Assembly (NCBI GenBank): GCA_029259415.1
Contig: JAPDIW010000040.1
Span: 1 to 52,235, forward strand
Direction: 5' to 3'
Source of the DNA: Archaeoglobi archaeon
GTDB taxonomy: Archaea; Halobacteriota; Archaeoglobi; Archaeoglobales; Archaeoglobaceae
Length of the DNA stretch: 52,235 nt
In this document: in pieces, positions 8,770 to 15,916 of the stretch
Layout: the number at the start of each line of letters is the position of its first letter
Numbering within the stretch: position 1 is the stretch's first letter
The notes under the pieces: generated by a model
Database searches by the model: none
Seen by the model: the letters and a program-made list of their open reading frames with translations, nothing else
Told to the model about the DNA's origin: nothing
Made by a program: the position numbers and the translations under genes

Positions 8770-9864
8770 CTCAGTAATTTAAACTAGGGTCTTCCCCACA
8801 TCACCACTCTGACAACCTCTGAATGAACCTCTTTTCCCTGAAACCGAGCTTAATCGTCATCCCCGTCAGCAGGACAGAAAGAGAGCACCTCTCTCTCACT
8901 GGCTCGTAACCATAACAGTGCAATTGCTTCAAACTGAAAGCTTCTTTTCCCAGCTTTATCACGTCCTCTATTATGCTCCTCAATTTTTTCAGATCCTCCT
9001 TTAATCCTTCAAACAACCTTTTAACGAGCTTTCTGTACCTTTTCTTCTCCTTCTCTACGTTCTTGGAGTTAAAGATGAAGAGAGGATAGCTTATCATCCC
9101 CTCAAGCTTCTCTAATCTGAAATTCTTCCTCGGAATAATCAGAGGCACCACACCGTACCTTATCCCGATTAAGTAGTTCTTGTAGGCGTAGAAGCCCCTA
9201 TCCATAATTATTGAATCTCCAAACCTGATTAGCCTCTTTCTCTTAAGCATTTCCAGAATTAGAGGGTAAATCCTGCTTTCATGGACATTTGCTGGATAAA
9301 CGTGGAAGAACAAGGGCGTTAAAGTTCCGTATTCAATCAGAATCATCATCTTCATATCCAAGAAGAATCCTTTCGTTGAATAACCCCATTTGTAAGGCTT
9401 ATTGTTTAAATCTTTCTTTCTGAAGGGGTTTAGATCGAGGGATATATCAGTCCAGTCTAATATTAAAATGGATGGCTTATTTCGCCTTTTATTTGAATTA
9501 GCATTAAGAATTGAGAAGACAAAGCTTGTAAATTGGTCTGCTTCGAATTCTGACATGAATGAGTAGACTGATCTCAATTTAACCTCCTCTTCTATCCTCA
9601 AGAACTTTCTCAGCTCTAAACGCTTATTTACCTCGTTAACAGCATAAGAAATCTCAACTCCAAAAAACATTGCCAGAATTATGACTTTAAGAATTTTTAT
9701 AGCTTTATTGATTGGCGTAATCTTATTCCTTGCCAGAGCTTTCTTAGTTTCCCTTGATTCAAGCTTATCAACGATTTTCGATAGGATCTCCCATTTCTCG
9801 TCTCCTTTCACTGGAACAATAGGTAATTTCACCTTAATCCCCCAATAAAGCTAAAATCACTAAG
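8770..9864 (-). mobile_element. Insertion sequence of about 1.1 kb with one transposase gene
   Basis: The transposase gene is flanked by imperfect inverted repeats: CTCAGTAATTTAAACT at 8770-8785 and, on the other strand, CTTAGTGATTTTAGCT at 9849-9864 (12 of 16 bases match). The resulting size of about 1.1 kb is that of known single-gene IS elements in Archaeoglobus. I could not find a convincing target-site duplication next to these ends, so the limits are approximate. It lies between the ABC transporter and tRNA-Ala. Confidence 0.5.
8801..9832 (-). CDS. DDE transposase (IS4/IS5-like group)
   Basis: Full-length transposase of 343 residues with a GTG start. A first catalytic Asp sits in LILDWTDIS, a second in SIIMDRGFYAYKNY (the D followed by a spaced Y and K resembles the IS4-type Y-(2)-R-(3)-E-(6)-K neighbourhood), and Glu candidates lie in the C-terminal third. 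The N-terminal third is helical and basic and would bind the terminal repeats. No frameshift or internal stop is seen, so the enzyme may be active. The exact IS family cannot be fixed without an ISfinder comparison. Confidence 0.7.
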   Translation of the reverse strand: MKLPIVPVKGDEKWEILSKIVDKLESRETKKALARNKITPINKAIKILKVIILAMFFGVEISYAVNEVNKRLELRKFLRIEEEVKLRSVYSFMSEFEADQFTSFVFSILNANSNKRRNKPSILILDWTDISLDLNPFRKKDLNNKPYKWGYSTKGFFLDMKMMILIEYGTLTPLFFHVYPANVHESRIYPLILEMLKRKRLIRFGDSIIMDRGFYAYKNYLIGIRYGVVPLIIPRKNFRLEKLEGMISYPLFIFNSKNVEKEKKRYRKLVKRLFEGLKEDLKKLRSIIEDVIKLGKEAFSLKQLHCYGYEPVRERCSLSVLLTGMTIKLGFREKRFIQRLSEW

Positions 9865-10085
9865 TTTTATCAATTTTACGGTTTTTAGTTGTTTTATTTT
9901 AGATTTCGAGTTATATGGTTTTGTCCTGTTTGGATAGGAAGTGAATCAATTGTCTGTTTTTAGTATAGAGTCATCTGAATTGAGATTGAATGGTGGGTTA
10001 GTGGAATACCTTAAATTTAAACCCATGTCAACCCTCAACCGGTACCTCCTTTGATTGAAACATACCCATCAGCAGTAAAGGTAAT

Positions 10086-10095
10086 CTTTATAATC
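10086..10095 (+). promoter_or_regulatory. TATA box of the tRNA-Ala gene
   Basis: CTTTATAATC lies about 27 bases upstream of the first base of the mature tRNA (10118), the expected spacing for an archaeal promoter. Confidence 0.5.
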
Positions 10096-10117
10096 CCATC
10101 CGAACTCCTGAAACCAA

Positions 10118-10191
10118 GGGCCGGTAGCTCAGTCTGGTAGAGCGTCGCCTTGGCATGGCGAAGGCCTGGGGTTCAAATCCCCACCGGTCCA
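10118..10191 (+). tRNA. tRNA-Ala (anticodon GGC)
   Basis: A complete 74-base cloverleaf can be folded. The acceptor GGGCCGG pairs with CCGGTCC (one G-T pair), the D arm is GCTC/GAGC, the anticodon stem TCGCC/GGCGA encloses the loop TTGGCAT with anticodon GGC, and the T arm GGGG/CCCC encloses TTCAAAT. The discriminator is A and no CCA is encoded. No intron. Its 3' half is antisense to the end of a small ORF (10129-10365), the arrangement left when an SSV-type element integrates into a tRNA gene. It is the apparent left attachment site of the mobile region to its right. Confidence 0.95.
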
Positions 10192-10365
10192 TGCTGTATT
10201 TGACGTATATCCATTTTTGAGAACTGAAAGATACTGCCTGAGCTGTATTTCCAGAAAAGCTGAGAGGTTGATGCCTATCGTCTTTGCTGCATCCACCAGA
10301 TTTTTATCCACAGTAAGGGTTAATTTTTGCTTGTTGCTCTTCTGCCTTGGCATAATTTTATTCAT
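10129..10365 (-). CDS. Integrase N-terminal remnant, int(N), with ribbon-helix-helix domain, ending inside tRNA-Ala antisense
   Basis: 78 residues. Residues about 12-50 (KQKLTLTVDKNLVDAAK, then TIGINLSAFLEIQLRQYL) have the pattern of a ribbon-helix-helix DNA-binding domain. From W60 on, the protein is simply the antisense translation of the tRNA-Ala 3' half (GGDLNPRPSP...) and it stops inside the tRNA. In SSV-type integration the attachment site lies inside the integrase gene, so insertion leaves a short int(N) ending in the full tRNA on one side and a long int(C) on the other. The position and direction here fit int(N) exactly. The matching int(C) should begin with the same tRNA-Ala sequence, but the only int(C) in the window begins with tRNA-Leu. 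A free-standing antitoxin-like gene is the alternative. Confidence 0.5.
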   Translation of the reverse strand: MNKIMPRQKSNKQKLTLTVDKNLVDAAKTIGINLSAFLEIQLRQYLSVLKNGYTSNTAWTGGDLNPRPSPCQGDALPD

Positions 10366-10415
10366 ACGTATTTATTGATAAATCTACCGACCCTCGGACA
10401 AGTTTTAAGAGGACA

Positions 10416-11006
10416 TCATTTTTTATCCTTATTTTTCTTCAATATATGCTGAAAGAATTCGCGAACTTCTGAATCAATTTCTTTCTTGAGTTGTTCAATT
10501 TCTTCAGGTCTTGATTCGAGAATTTCGTTAATCTCTTTTTTAAATTCATCGTCAAAAATTTTCTCCCCCATTTTATCCAGAATAGTTACAATTTTGTCAA
10601 AGATTTTGAAAAATATTATAAAAATGAACTCCTCAGATTCCCCCCTTTCCTTTAAGTATTGGAGTAGGCCAGTATAGATGAAACCAACAGCAAAAAGGAA
10701 GGCTGATACATCATCAATTTTATATTTTTCTGCCAAGTGTCCACCAAGTTTAAGCCCCTTCTTCAGAACCCAATATGGCAAGAGGTTAAAAAGATGGGTT
10801 TTTGGATCTAGTAATTTATAGTAAACACCATCCTTGGTTGGAATTATAACCCTAATTACTTTTCCTTCTTTTTCAAGTTTTTTAAGCCATTTTGATAGTG
10901 TTGGTGGGCTTAAGCCAGTTATTTTTTCAAGATCTCCAAACCTCAGCTCCCCATGTTCTAACAATGCGAGTTTGATTTTTTCGTCAGCTCTCATTCTTTT
11001 CAACAT
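10416..11006 (-). CDS. Winged-helix transcriptional regulator of the mobile element
   Basis: 196 residues. Residues about 8-70 form a winged helix: a helix from KIKLALLEHG, then FGDLEKITGLSPPTLSKWLKK as helix-turn-helix, and a wing with VIRVIIPTKDGVYYKLLDP. The rest is helical, with a hydrophobic middle part and a charged, lysine-rich end. The gene is divergent from the AbrB-like genes and its start codon lies inside an inverted repeat with TTAAG half-sites, which suggests that it represses itself and the operon to the right. An alternative start is the ATG four codons downstream (10992-10994). No ligand can be named. Confidence 0.7.
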   Translation of the reverse strand: MLKRMRADEKIKLALLEHGELRFGDLEKITGLSPPTLSKWLKKLEKEGKVIRVIIPTKDGVYYKLLDPKTHLFNLLPYWVLKKGLKLGGHLAEKYKIDDVSAFLFAVGFIYTGLLQYLKERGESEEFIFIIFFKIFDKIVTILDKMGEKIFDDEFKKEINEILESRPEEIEQLKKEIDSEVREFFQHILKKNKDKK

Positions 11007-11081
11007 TAAGTAAACTTAACCTCCGAAACTTATATATGTTATGCATACTTAACAATATTAAGGACGATAAGGTGGGTTAAG
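11006..11081. promoter_or_regulatory. Divergent promoter region with repeated TTAAG boxes
   Basis: Three sites share the half-site TTAAG: TTAAGT-AA-ACTTAA at 11006-11019, CTTAA-5-TTAAG at 11048-11062, and a single TTAAG at 11077-11081. A TATA-like stretch (ACTTATATATG, about 11028-11038) sits between the first two and can serve both strands. For the left gene the distance predicts a leaderless mRNA; for the right gene a short leader with the SD AAGGTGGG (11069-11076). This is the likely genetic switch of the element. Confidence 0.5.
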
Positions 11082-11082
11082 T

Positions 11083-11277
11083 ATGAAGATTAGAAATCCA
11101 ATCAGAAAAGTCTCAAAAACTACCTTGGGATCAAAATACATTACAATACCAAAAGAAATCGAATTAGAACCAGGAGATTTCGTAATTTTCAAGGAAGAAG
11201 GTAATAAAGTCATTATTGAGAAAATAGAAGTTTTGAAAAATGAAGAGGGCGAAACCCATGACAGTTATCACTCTTGA
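11083..11277 (+). CDS. AbrB/SpoVT-like DNA-binding protein 1
   Basis: 64 residues. The segment SKTTLGSKYITIPKEIELEPGDFVIFKEE has the swapped-hairpin AbrB pattern (T-IPKEI followed by L-PGD and a beta strand with KVIIEKIE). Such proteins act as small dimeric transcription factors or antitoxins. It is preceded by an SD (AAGGTGGG) and is the first gene of the rightward operon; its end overlaps the next ORF. The neighbouring second AbrB-like protein suggests a pair that could form a heterodimer. Confidence 0.7.
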   Translation: MKIRNPIRKVSKTTLGSKYITIPKEIELEPGDFVIFKEEGNKVIIEKIEVLKNEEGETHDSYHS

Positions 11278-11482
11278 CCAAAATTATAAAAGGTATCGCA
11301 ATCTTGGCCAAAACTTGAAAAAAATCGATTCACACGGCAAAATCTACATCCCCAAGCTCATTCGAGATATCTTCCGTGGATATCGGTTTTGGGTTTATGT
11401 AGAAGGTGGAAAAATCATTCTCGATCCGATAAAGCTGGATGATTTTTCAGAGGTGAATGAGGATGAAGATCATCAAAGTTGA
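11240..11482 (+). CDS. AbrB-like DNA-binding protein 2
   Basis: 80 residues from the ATG at 11240, or 74 from the ATG at 11258, which has a purine-rich stretch (GAAGAGGG) in front. The region KIDSHGKIYIPKLIRDIFRGYRFWVYVEGGKIILDPI matches the AbrB fold (GKIYIPK, then a hydrophobic strand, G, and KIILDPI). It overlaps the end of the first AbrB-like gene and the start of the ATPase gene, so all three should be co-translated. Function beyond DNA binding is unknown. Confidence 0.6.
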   Translation: MKRAKPMTVITLDQNYKRYRNLGQNLKKIDSHGKIYIPKLIRDIFRGYRFWVYVEGGKIILDPIKLDDFSEVNEDEDHQS

Positions 11483-13541
11483 GAGAGTTGATGGTGGAGT
11501 AAGAGCTGACGTTGAAGTAAAAGGCTCATTTTTCTCAGTCCTCATCAAGAGAGATAAGAAGAGTTTTGAGATCGATTTCATTAATGATAAAAGCGAGATC
11601 TCAACAGTTCTGGCCAAAGACTGGCGAGATCCTGGGGTGAGGAAGGTTAAGCGAAAGCTGAAAGCAATCGGAATTGAGTTGAGGGAGGAGGAGGTTGAAA
11701 AGCTCTTTTCTGCATTAATCTCAAAAGGAGTTGGTCAACTCATCGAGAGTGAGGAGGATAGGAGGCAGGGAGGCGATGAGGAGGAGATTGATGAGGAGGT
11801 AAAGAGAGAGGCCGAGGAGCTTCTTAATGATCCATTTATCCTAAGGAAAGTAAAGGCGATTCTCGATAAGAGAATTGTGGGAGAAGACGATGTCAAGCTC
11901 CTCTTATTCCTCATCGCTCTCTCAAAAGATGTTGAGCCGCAGTCAACTCTTCTCGTGGCCGAATCATCAACCGGTAAGAGTTATATCACACACCAGATAG
12001 CTGAGCTTTTCACCGAAGATGTGTTGTGGTTTTCACGAGTGACGCCAGCAGCATTGGACAGATTAGGCCGAGATCTCACAGGCAAAATCCTCATAATCGA
12101 GGAGGAGGCCGGCATAAATCCAGAGGCTGAGGCCATCATTCGGGCATGGATTAGTGAGGGTAAACTCCGGTTGCTGACCACCGTCAAGGATGAGACGGGC
12201 AATATCCGAACTGAGGAAATAGAAACGACAGGAAGGCCCGTTATAATCTCAACGACCACAAAGGCGAAGATAGATGAAGAAAGGGCGACACGAATTTGGA
12301 TTTTGACACCTGACACATCGAGGGAGCAAACAAAGAGGATTTTGGAGTTTGAAGCGGCAATTGCAAGCGGACAGGTTCAAGATCTCGGAGATCGTGAGGT
12401 CGCAGTTCTCAAAGAGGCTTTAAAACAACTTAAAAACGGAGATAACGGAAAGAAGATTAACGTTCTTGTGCCTTATGCCAATAAGCTGGCCTCTCAATTT
12501 CCGGCAGATAGAACGAGGGCAAGGAGAGACTTCAAGAAGATTATCTCTCTCATTAAAGTTTCCGCCTATCTCCATCAGCGGAATAGGCCAATAATTGAGG
12601 GCGATGGTGAAAACATCATTATTGCTACTCTTGCCGACTTGAACATTGTTTGGTCCTTAATCAGAAAGTCGATCAAACCGACCTTAACAGGTCTTACGCC
12701 AACTCACGAGGAAATATTACAGGTCGCGAAAGAATACATGGAAAGAGTTGAGCTTAACGATTTTACTATCTACGACATTCTACCGTTCCTGAATTTTTCA
12801 AAATCTCGGCTACATGACCTAATCAGAGAGCTTGAAAGTTTCGGCTACATTGAGAAGGTTGATGGAGGGCCTGGAAAGAGAAACCGCTATCGAATTCTTG
12901 ATTCGGTAGAAAAGAAAGCTGAATTTACGACAATTTACGGTGGAAATTCAGAGCCGTTTTTCAGCGAATCCGAGCTATCAGATTGGTTGGATAGACTCTT
13001 CCAATTTTCCAGTGAGTATCAGAAAAATATTTTTGAGAGGTTCTACTCAAATATCTACGATCCACTTTCTGATAGCGAAAAAGAAAACTCTAACAATTGT
13101 ATAGAAAAGACGGATTACTCTGAGAATGTCTTAACCGAAATAGAGGGGGAAGATAAGCTTATCGGTGTGGACTCTGAAAAAATATTTTCACAAGATGGTG
13201 TGGAAAAGTGGAAGTTTGAAACGGAGGAAGCTGATATCTCCAATTCTCCAACAGAAGAAAATGAATTTACGGCGGAAATTCGTGGAAATTCAGAAGAGAG
13301 TTCAGCAGAAAACAAGGACAATGAAGCGATTTCAAATATAGCAAATGGAGATAAAATAAAGTATGTCAGAATTAGAATGATTAAGCCTGTTCCATTCAGC
13401 AAGGAGCTAATCGGAGCGGATGGAAAGTTTTACACCTTGCCAGAGGTTGGTGAAGAGATCACTCTTCCTGAGGCCAATGCTGAGCCAATTTTGAGATATG
13501 GTTATGCCATGAAGATTGGTGGTGGTAATGATGCAGATTAA
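11457..13541 (+). CDS. AAA+/P-loop ATPase of the mobile element with winged helix and GINS-like C-terminal domain
   Basis: 694 residues, probably the replicative helicase-like or initiator ATPase of the element. Walker A is AESSTGKS (168-175) and Walker B is ILIIEEE (211-217). A sensor strand PVIISTT (261-267) and a candidate arginine finger in DEERATRIW follow. Residues about 430-475 form a winged helix (DFTIYDILPFLNFSKSRLHD, then an ELESFGYIEKV strand). A long acidic, Ser/Asn/Glu-rich linker (about 480-640) looks disordered. The last 50 residues (YVRIRMIKPVP..., IGADGKFYTLPEVGEEITLP, NAEPILRYG) resemble the B domain of archaeal GINS subunits. The start ATG follows GAGGTGA; the primase gene follows directly. 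ATPase assignment is firm, helicase role is inference, and the GINS match needs a profile search. Confidence 0.75.
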   Translation: MRMKIIKVERVDGGVRADVEVKGSFFSVLIKRDKKSFEIDFINDKSEISTVLAKDWRDPGVRKVKRKLKAIGIELREEEVEKLFSALISKGVGQLIESEEDRRQGGDEEEIDEEVKREAEELLNDPFILRKVKAILDKRIVGEDDVKLLLFLIALSKDVEPQSTLLVAESSTGKSYITHQIAELFTEDVLWFSRVTPAALDRLGRDLTGKILIIEEEAGINPEAEAIIRAWISEGKLRLLTTVKDETGNIRTEEIETTGRPVIISTTTKAKIDEERATRIWILTPDTSREQTKRILEFEAAIASGQVQDLGDREVAVLKEALKQLKNGDNGKKINVLVPYANKLASQFPADRTRARRDFKKIISLIKVSAYLHQRNRPIIEGDGENIIIATLADLNIVWSLIRKSIKPTLTGLTPTHEEILQVAKEYMERVELNDFTIYDILPFLNFSKSRLHDLIRELESFGYIEKVDGGPGKRNRYRILDSVEKKAEFTTIYGGNSEPFFSESELSDWLDRLFQFSSEYQKNIFERFYSNIYDPLSDSEKENSNNCIEKTDYSENVLTEIEGEDKLIGVDSEKIFSQDGVEKWKFETEEADISNSPTEENEFTAEIRGNSEESSAENKDNEAISNIANGDKIKYVRIRMIKPVPFSKELIGADGKFYTLPEVGEEITLPEANAEPILRYGYAMKIGGGNDAD

Positions 13542-14529
13542 AGAGGAGGCAATCCGGCAGCTTGAAGCTCACTGTAAAAGCAGATGGCCGAGGGAGTTTG
13601 GGAAGAAGCTGAAAAGAGGCTTTCATCGTAATGATAGGGTTGATTCTGCAGAAGAACTTTACAACAAGGCTGAGTTTTTCGATTTTGAAGATTGCTATTG
13701 CTCGGTTTATGCGTTCAAGGAGTGGAGTGACGAGGCGGCAATCAGAAAACAATCGGTCGTTATTGACTGTTTGGTCTTTGATTTGGATCATGCGGATCCA
13801 GTGATTGCTTTCAAAGAGGCAAAGAGGTTAATAAGATGGTGCTTTGAGCACGGCATAATTCCAAGAGTTTATTTCTCAGGCTGCAAAGGCTTCCACGTTT
13901 ACGTTGATTTTAAGCCTGTTGAGCTGAAAAATCCTGAGGCAATAAAGCGGGCTGGAGTCTATATCAAAGAGAGGCTGAAGCTCAGAACCGTTGACACGGC
14001 AATCTGGGAGCTAAATAGGGTTATCAGGTTGCCGTTTACTGTGAACACAAAAACAGGGTATAAATGCACTCCTCTCAAGGCCGATAAGATCCTCAACCTC
14101 GATTTCAACTCTGTGCTGCATTTCTGCAAGCACGGTTATTGCCAGATCGAGGTTCATGAGTCCAGAACCTTCCCCAAGTTGTTGAAGTATGAGGATTTCA
14201 GGGTAACAACCAACAAAGCCCTCAGTCTGATTCTGAAAACGAGGAGGGCCGTTAAAGGCAAAGGTAGTGGATGGAGATCAAAGAGGATTCAAGAGTATGT
14301 TGAAGCTCTCAGAAAGTATGGCCGGTTAACTGCCGATCCGGTCATCGCGAAACGGCATGAGGATGAACATAAAGCAAGGCTGCACTTGAACTTTTTGATG
14401 ATTGAGGCCGGTTACTCGGATGAGGAGATTAAGGAGGTTTTCAAGCTCTGCGAAGACTATAGGCCGGAGATTGTAGAGTATCAGGTTAGATACAACCGGA
14501 ATTGGCTGAAAAGGAGGGTTGAAGCATGA
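13528..14529 (+). CDS. Primase of the archaeo-eukaryotic (PriS-like) type
   Basis: 333 residues from the ATG at 13528 (SD GGTGGT just before; the frame is open to a TTG at 13516). It would make primers for replication of the element. Motif I is FDLDHAD with Asp85 and Asp87; motif II is SGCKGFHVYVD with Ser117 and His123; the NRVIRLPFTVN segment matches the conserved R-x-P region of PriS-like proteins. The C-terminal third is helical with many Arg/Lys residues. It lies directly after the ATPase gene (their reading frames overlap by 14 bases), the common primase-helicase pairing in archaeal plasmids and viruses. Length is close to that of cellular PriS, but zinc-knuckle cysteines are not evident. 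Confidence 0.75.
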   Translation: MMQIKEEAIRQLEAHCKSRWPREFGKKLKRGFHRNDRVDSAEELYNKAEFFDFEDCYCSVYAFKEWSDEAAIRKQSVVIDCLVFDLDHADPVIAFKEAKRLIRWCFEHGIIPRVYFSGCKGFHVYVDFKPVELKNPEAIKRAGVYIKERLKLRTVDTAIWELNRVIRLPFTVNTKTGYKCTPLKADKILNLDFNSVLHFCKHGYCQIEVHESRTFPKLLKYEDFRVTTNKALSLILKTRRAVKGKGSGWRSKRIQEYVEALRKYGRLTADPVIAKRHEDEHKARLHLNFLMIEAGYSDEEIKEVFKLCEDYRPEIVEYQVRYNRNWLKRRVEA

Positions 14530-14762
14530 TCGAAATTAGGCGAAAGCAGAGGTTGAGGGCAAAACAGAGGTCGAAGAAAAGGAGAACATGCTTTACATGC
14601 CTTCACGGTTCAGCTTATGACTCCGACCTTGAGAAAACCCTTCCAAAACATGCGTATTGCCGTAAATACGGCCTTATCGTTCTTGCTGGTCATGCCAAGA
14701 TTTGTGCTTTGTTTGAGCCTTATGCTCCTCCTTCACGGAGGAAAAATGAGAGGAGGTGGTAG
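14526..14762 (+). CDS. Small basic zinc-binding protein
   Basis: 78 residues, starting in an ATGA overlap with the primase stop. An Arg/Lys-rich head (residues 5-20) is followed by C-x2-C (RTCFTCLHGS), then H-x2-YC and a further C (AKICALFEPY), enough for one zinc site. The layout suggests a nucleic-acid-binding accessory protein, perhaps working with the primase. No family recognised. Confidence 0.55.
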   Translation: MIEIRRKQRLRAKQRSKKRRTCFTCLHGSAYDSDLEKTLPKHAYCRKYGLIVLAGHAKICALFEPYAPPSRRKNERRW

Positions 14763-14763
14763 A

Positions 14764-14946
14764 ATGTTGGGAGAGCTGGAAGAGGTTTTGAAGGAGTTTT
14801 GTGAGTGGTCGGGAAGAGATAGAGAGGAGTACATCCAGCAAGCAGTTTTCGAGAGGCTGAAAGGAGATTTGGAGGAGATAGCGAGCTACAACATTCCGAA
14901 GGCCAGAGAGATGCTTAGGAACCTTAATGGAGGAGGATTAAAATGA
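14764..14946 (+). CDS. Small helical protein, ribbon-helix-helix-like
   Basis: 60 residues from the ATG at 14764, preceded by GAGGAGGTGG. The frame is open further upstream but that part overlaps the previous gene and has no ribosome site. The sequence FCEWSGRDREEYIQQAVFERLKGD could be the two helices of a CopG-like domain, although the beta strand normally in front of them is not clear. It overlaps the next ORF by an ATGA-type junction. Unknown function. Confidence 0.5.
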   Translation: MLGELEEVLKEFCEWSGRDREEYIQQAVFERLKGDLEEIASYNIPKAREMLRNLNGGGLK

Positions 14947-15257
14947 GACCAATCTTAGTGAAGGGGGAGCTGAAGAAAAGAGGAGAGTTCGGTCCATGGG
15001 CTGCAGTAGATCTGCATGACTATCCGGTAATTGAGGAGATGCATGTTGCCTTTGACGAGGGTTTAGAAATTATAGAGGTCAAGTTTGAGCCGGATTTTGA
15101 AACACCATCCGTGAAGATAGTGCTGTGTGCCGAGAATGGCCATAGAAAGATGAAGCTGGGCTTCTGGAATGATGCTGCCGAGAAACTACTGGCAGCCTTC
15201 AAAACGATTGTGGAGGAGCTTGAATGGGTCAGAGAGGAGGAGAAAGCTACAGCCTAA
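14943..15257 (+). CDS. Hypothetical protein, 104 residues
   Basis: I do not recognise this gene. It starts at the ATG at 14943, overlapping the previous stop, with GGAGGA in front. The sequence alternates strands and one long C-terminal helix (AAEKLLAAFKTIVEELEWVREEE). It is acidic overall. Its position in the tight operon supports a real gene. Confidence 0.55.
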   Translation: MRPILVKGELKKRGEFGPWAAVDLHDYPVIEEMHVAFDEGLEIIEVKFEPDFETPSVKIVLCAENGHRKMKLGFWNDAAEKLLAAFKTIVEELEWVREEEKATA

Positions 15258-15288
15258 CTTCTTTTTTATTTTTCAAGGAGGTGATAGG

Positions 15289-15333
15289 ATGGGTTATTTG
15301 CTCCTGAAATGTGATGTGGGGAGGGAAAAATGA
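15289..15333 (+). CDS. 14-codon ORF behind a perfect Shine-Dalgarno
   Basis: ATG at 15289 is preceded by AAGGAGGTGAT (15275-15285), an eleven-base perfect match to the anti-SD end of 16S rRNA, the best ribosome site in the window. The frame gives only MGYLLLKCDVGREK and then two stops. It overlaps the start of the next ORF in another frame (15314). Either it is a leader peptide that couples translation, or a one-base change has split one gene of about 65 codons. Confidence 0.4.
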   Translation: MGYLLLKCDVGREK

Positions 15334-15481
15334 TAGAATTGAGCTGGAAAAGTTTGTGAAAGGTCAAAAGTGGGAGGTTAAGAATCTCGATCTTAAGGTT
15401 GTGCTGAAGTATGGCCAGGTAGTTTTGGAGATGGATTCAGAGAGCTTTAGGCAGCTAAAGGAGGTTGTGAATGGAGCTTAA
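15314..15481 (+). CDS. Small hypothetical protein, 55 residues
   Basis: The frame runs from ATG at 15314 (or GTG at 15311) and encodes a charged peptide with LEKFVKGQKWEVKNLDLKVV and a C-terminal helix SFRQLKEVV. It has no good ribosome site of its own and lies inside and after the 14-codon ORF, so translation would depend on reinitiation or frameshifting. Function unknown. Confidence 0.4.
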   Translation: MWGGKNDRIELEKFVKGQKWEVKNLDLKVVLKYGQVVLEMDSESFRQLKEVVNGA

Positions 15482-15557
15482 AACTCTGATTCTTTGGATT
15501 CTTTATTTTCTGTTTTTATTTGCCTGTATGTACTATCTCTGGAGAGGTGAGAGGTGA
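15471..15557 (+). CDS. 28-residue single-span membrane microprotein
   Basis: Starts at ATG 15471, overlapping the end of the previous ORF, with AAGGAGGT (15459-15466) five bases before it. The peptide is almost entirely one transmembrane helix (LKTLILWILYFLFLFACMYYL) followed by WRGER, so the C-terminus should be cytoplasmic. Its stop is two bases before the next ATG. Membrane microproteins of this kind occur in archaeal viruses and plasmids, but I can assign no function. Confidence 0.45.
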   Translation: MELKTLILWILYFLFLFACMYYLWRGER

Positions 15558-15558
15558 A

Positions 15559-15753
15559 ATGAGCGAAGAGGAGTATAACGTGAGGTTTGTGGAGATCAAG
15601 GTTGGAGCTAACGATGAGCTAAGCGGAGTATCGGTTTTTGTCCGGGATGACACGGCAGATATTGAGAAGCTGGCAAAGATAGTTCTGGAATTGTATAAAC
15701 AAATTAGTGGAAGTAGAGGAGGAAAGAAGGATGAGCAGGTGGAAATCAGATGA
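15559..15753 (+). CDS. Small hypothetical protein, 64 residues
   Basis: ATG at 15559 follows GAGAGGTGA. The sequence has beta strands (NVRFVEIKVGAND, SGVSVFVRDD) and one helix (IEKLAKIVLELYKQI). It overlaps the start of the next gene by 23 bases. Part of the same operon; no family recognised. Confidence 0.5.
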   Translation: MSEEEYNVRFVEIKVGANDELSGVSVFVRDDTADIEKLAKIVLELYKQISGSRGGKKDEQVEIR

Positions 15754-15916
15754 TGTGATCATCTCGGATCGAGGTTTAAACAGGCGGAAACGGAAAACAA
15801 CAACCGTAAGGCTTGATGAGGATCTGCTGGAAATTGCGAAATCAAATCATTTAAAGCTTAGTGATCTCCTCAATCATTTACTCGAGAGATGGTTAAGAGA
15901 GAAGGGTTTTATTTAA
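15731..15916 (+). CDS. Ribbon-helix-helix (CopG-like) DNA-binding protein
   Basis: 61 residues from ATG 15731, preceded by GAGGAGGAAAGAAGG. After a basic stretch (RRKRKTTTVRLDEDL) come the beta strand and two helices typical of a ribbon-helix-helix domain (LLEIAKSNHLKLSDLLNHLL). It is the last gene of the rightward operon and may regulate copy number or integration. Confidence 0.6.
   Translation: MSRWKSDDVIISDRGLNRRKRKTTTVRLDEDLLEIAKSNHLKLSDLLNHLLERWLREKGFI

Noticed and set aside
14617-14763. Longer upstream start for the small helical gene at 14764-14946
   Set aside because: It would overlap the zinc protein almost completely, and the strong SD is directly before 14764.
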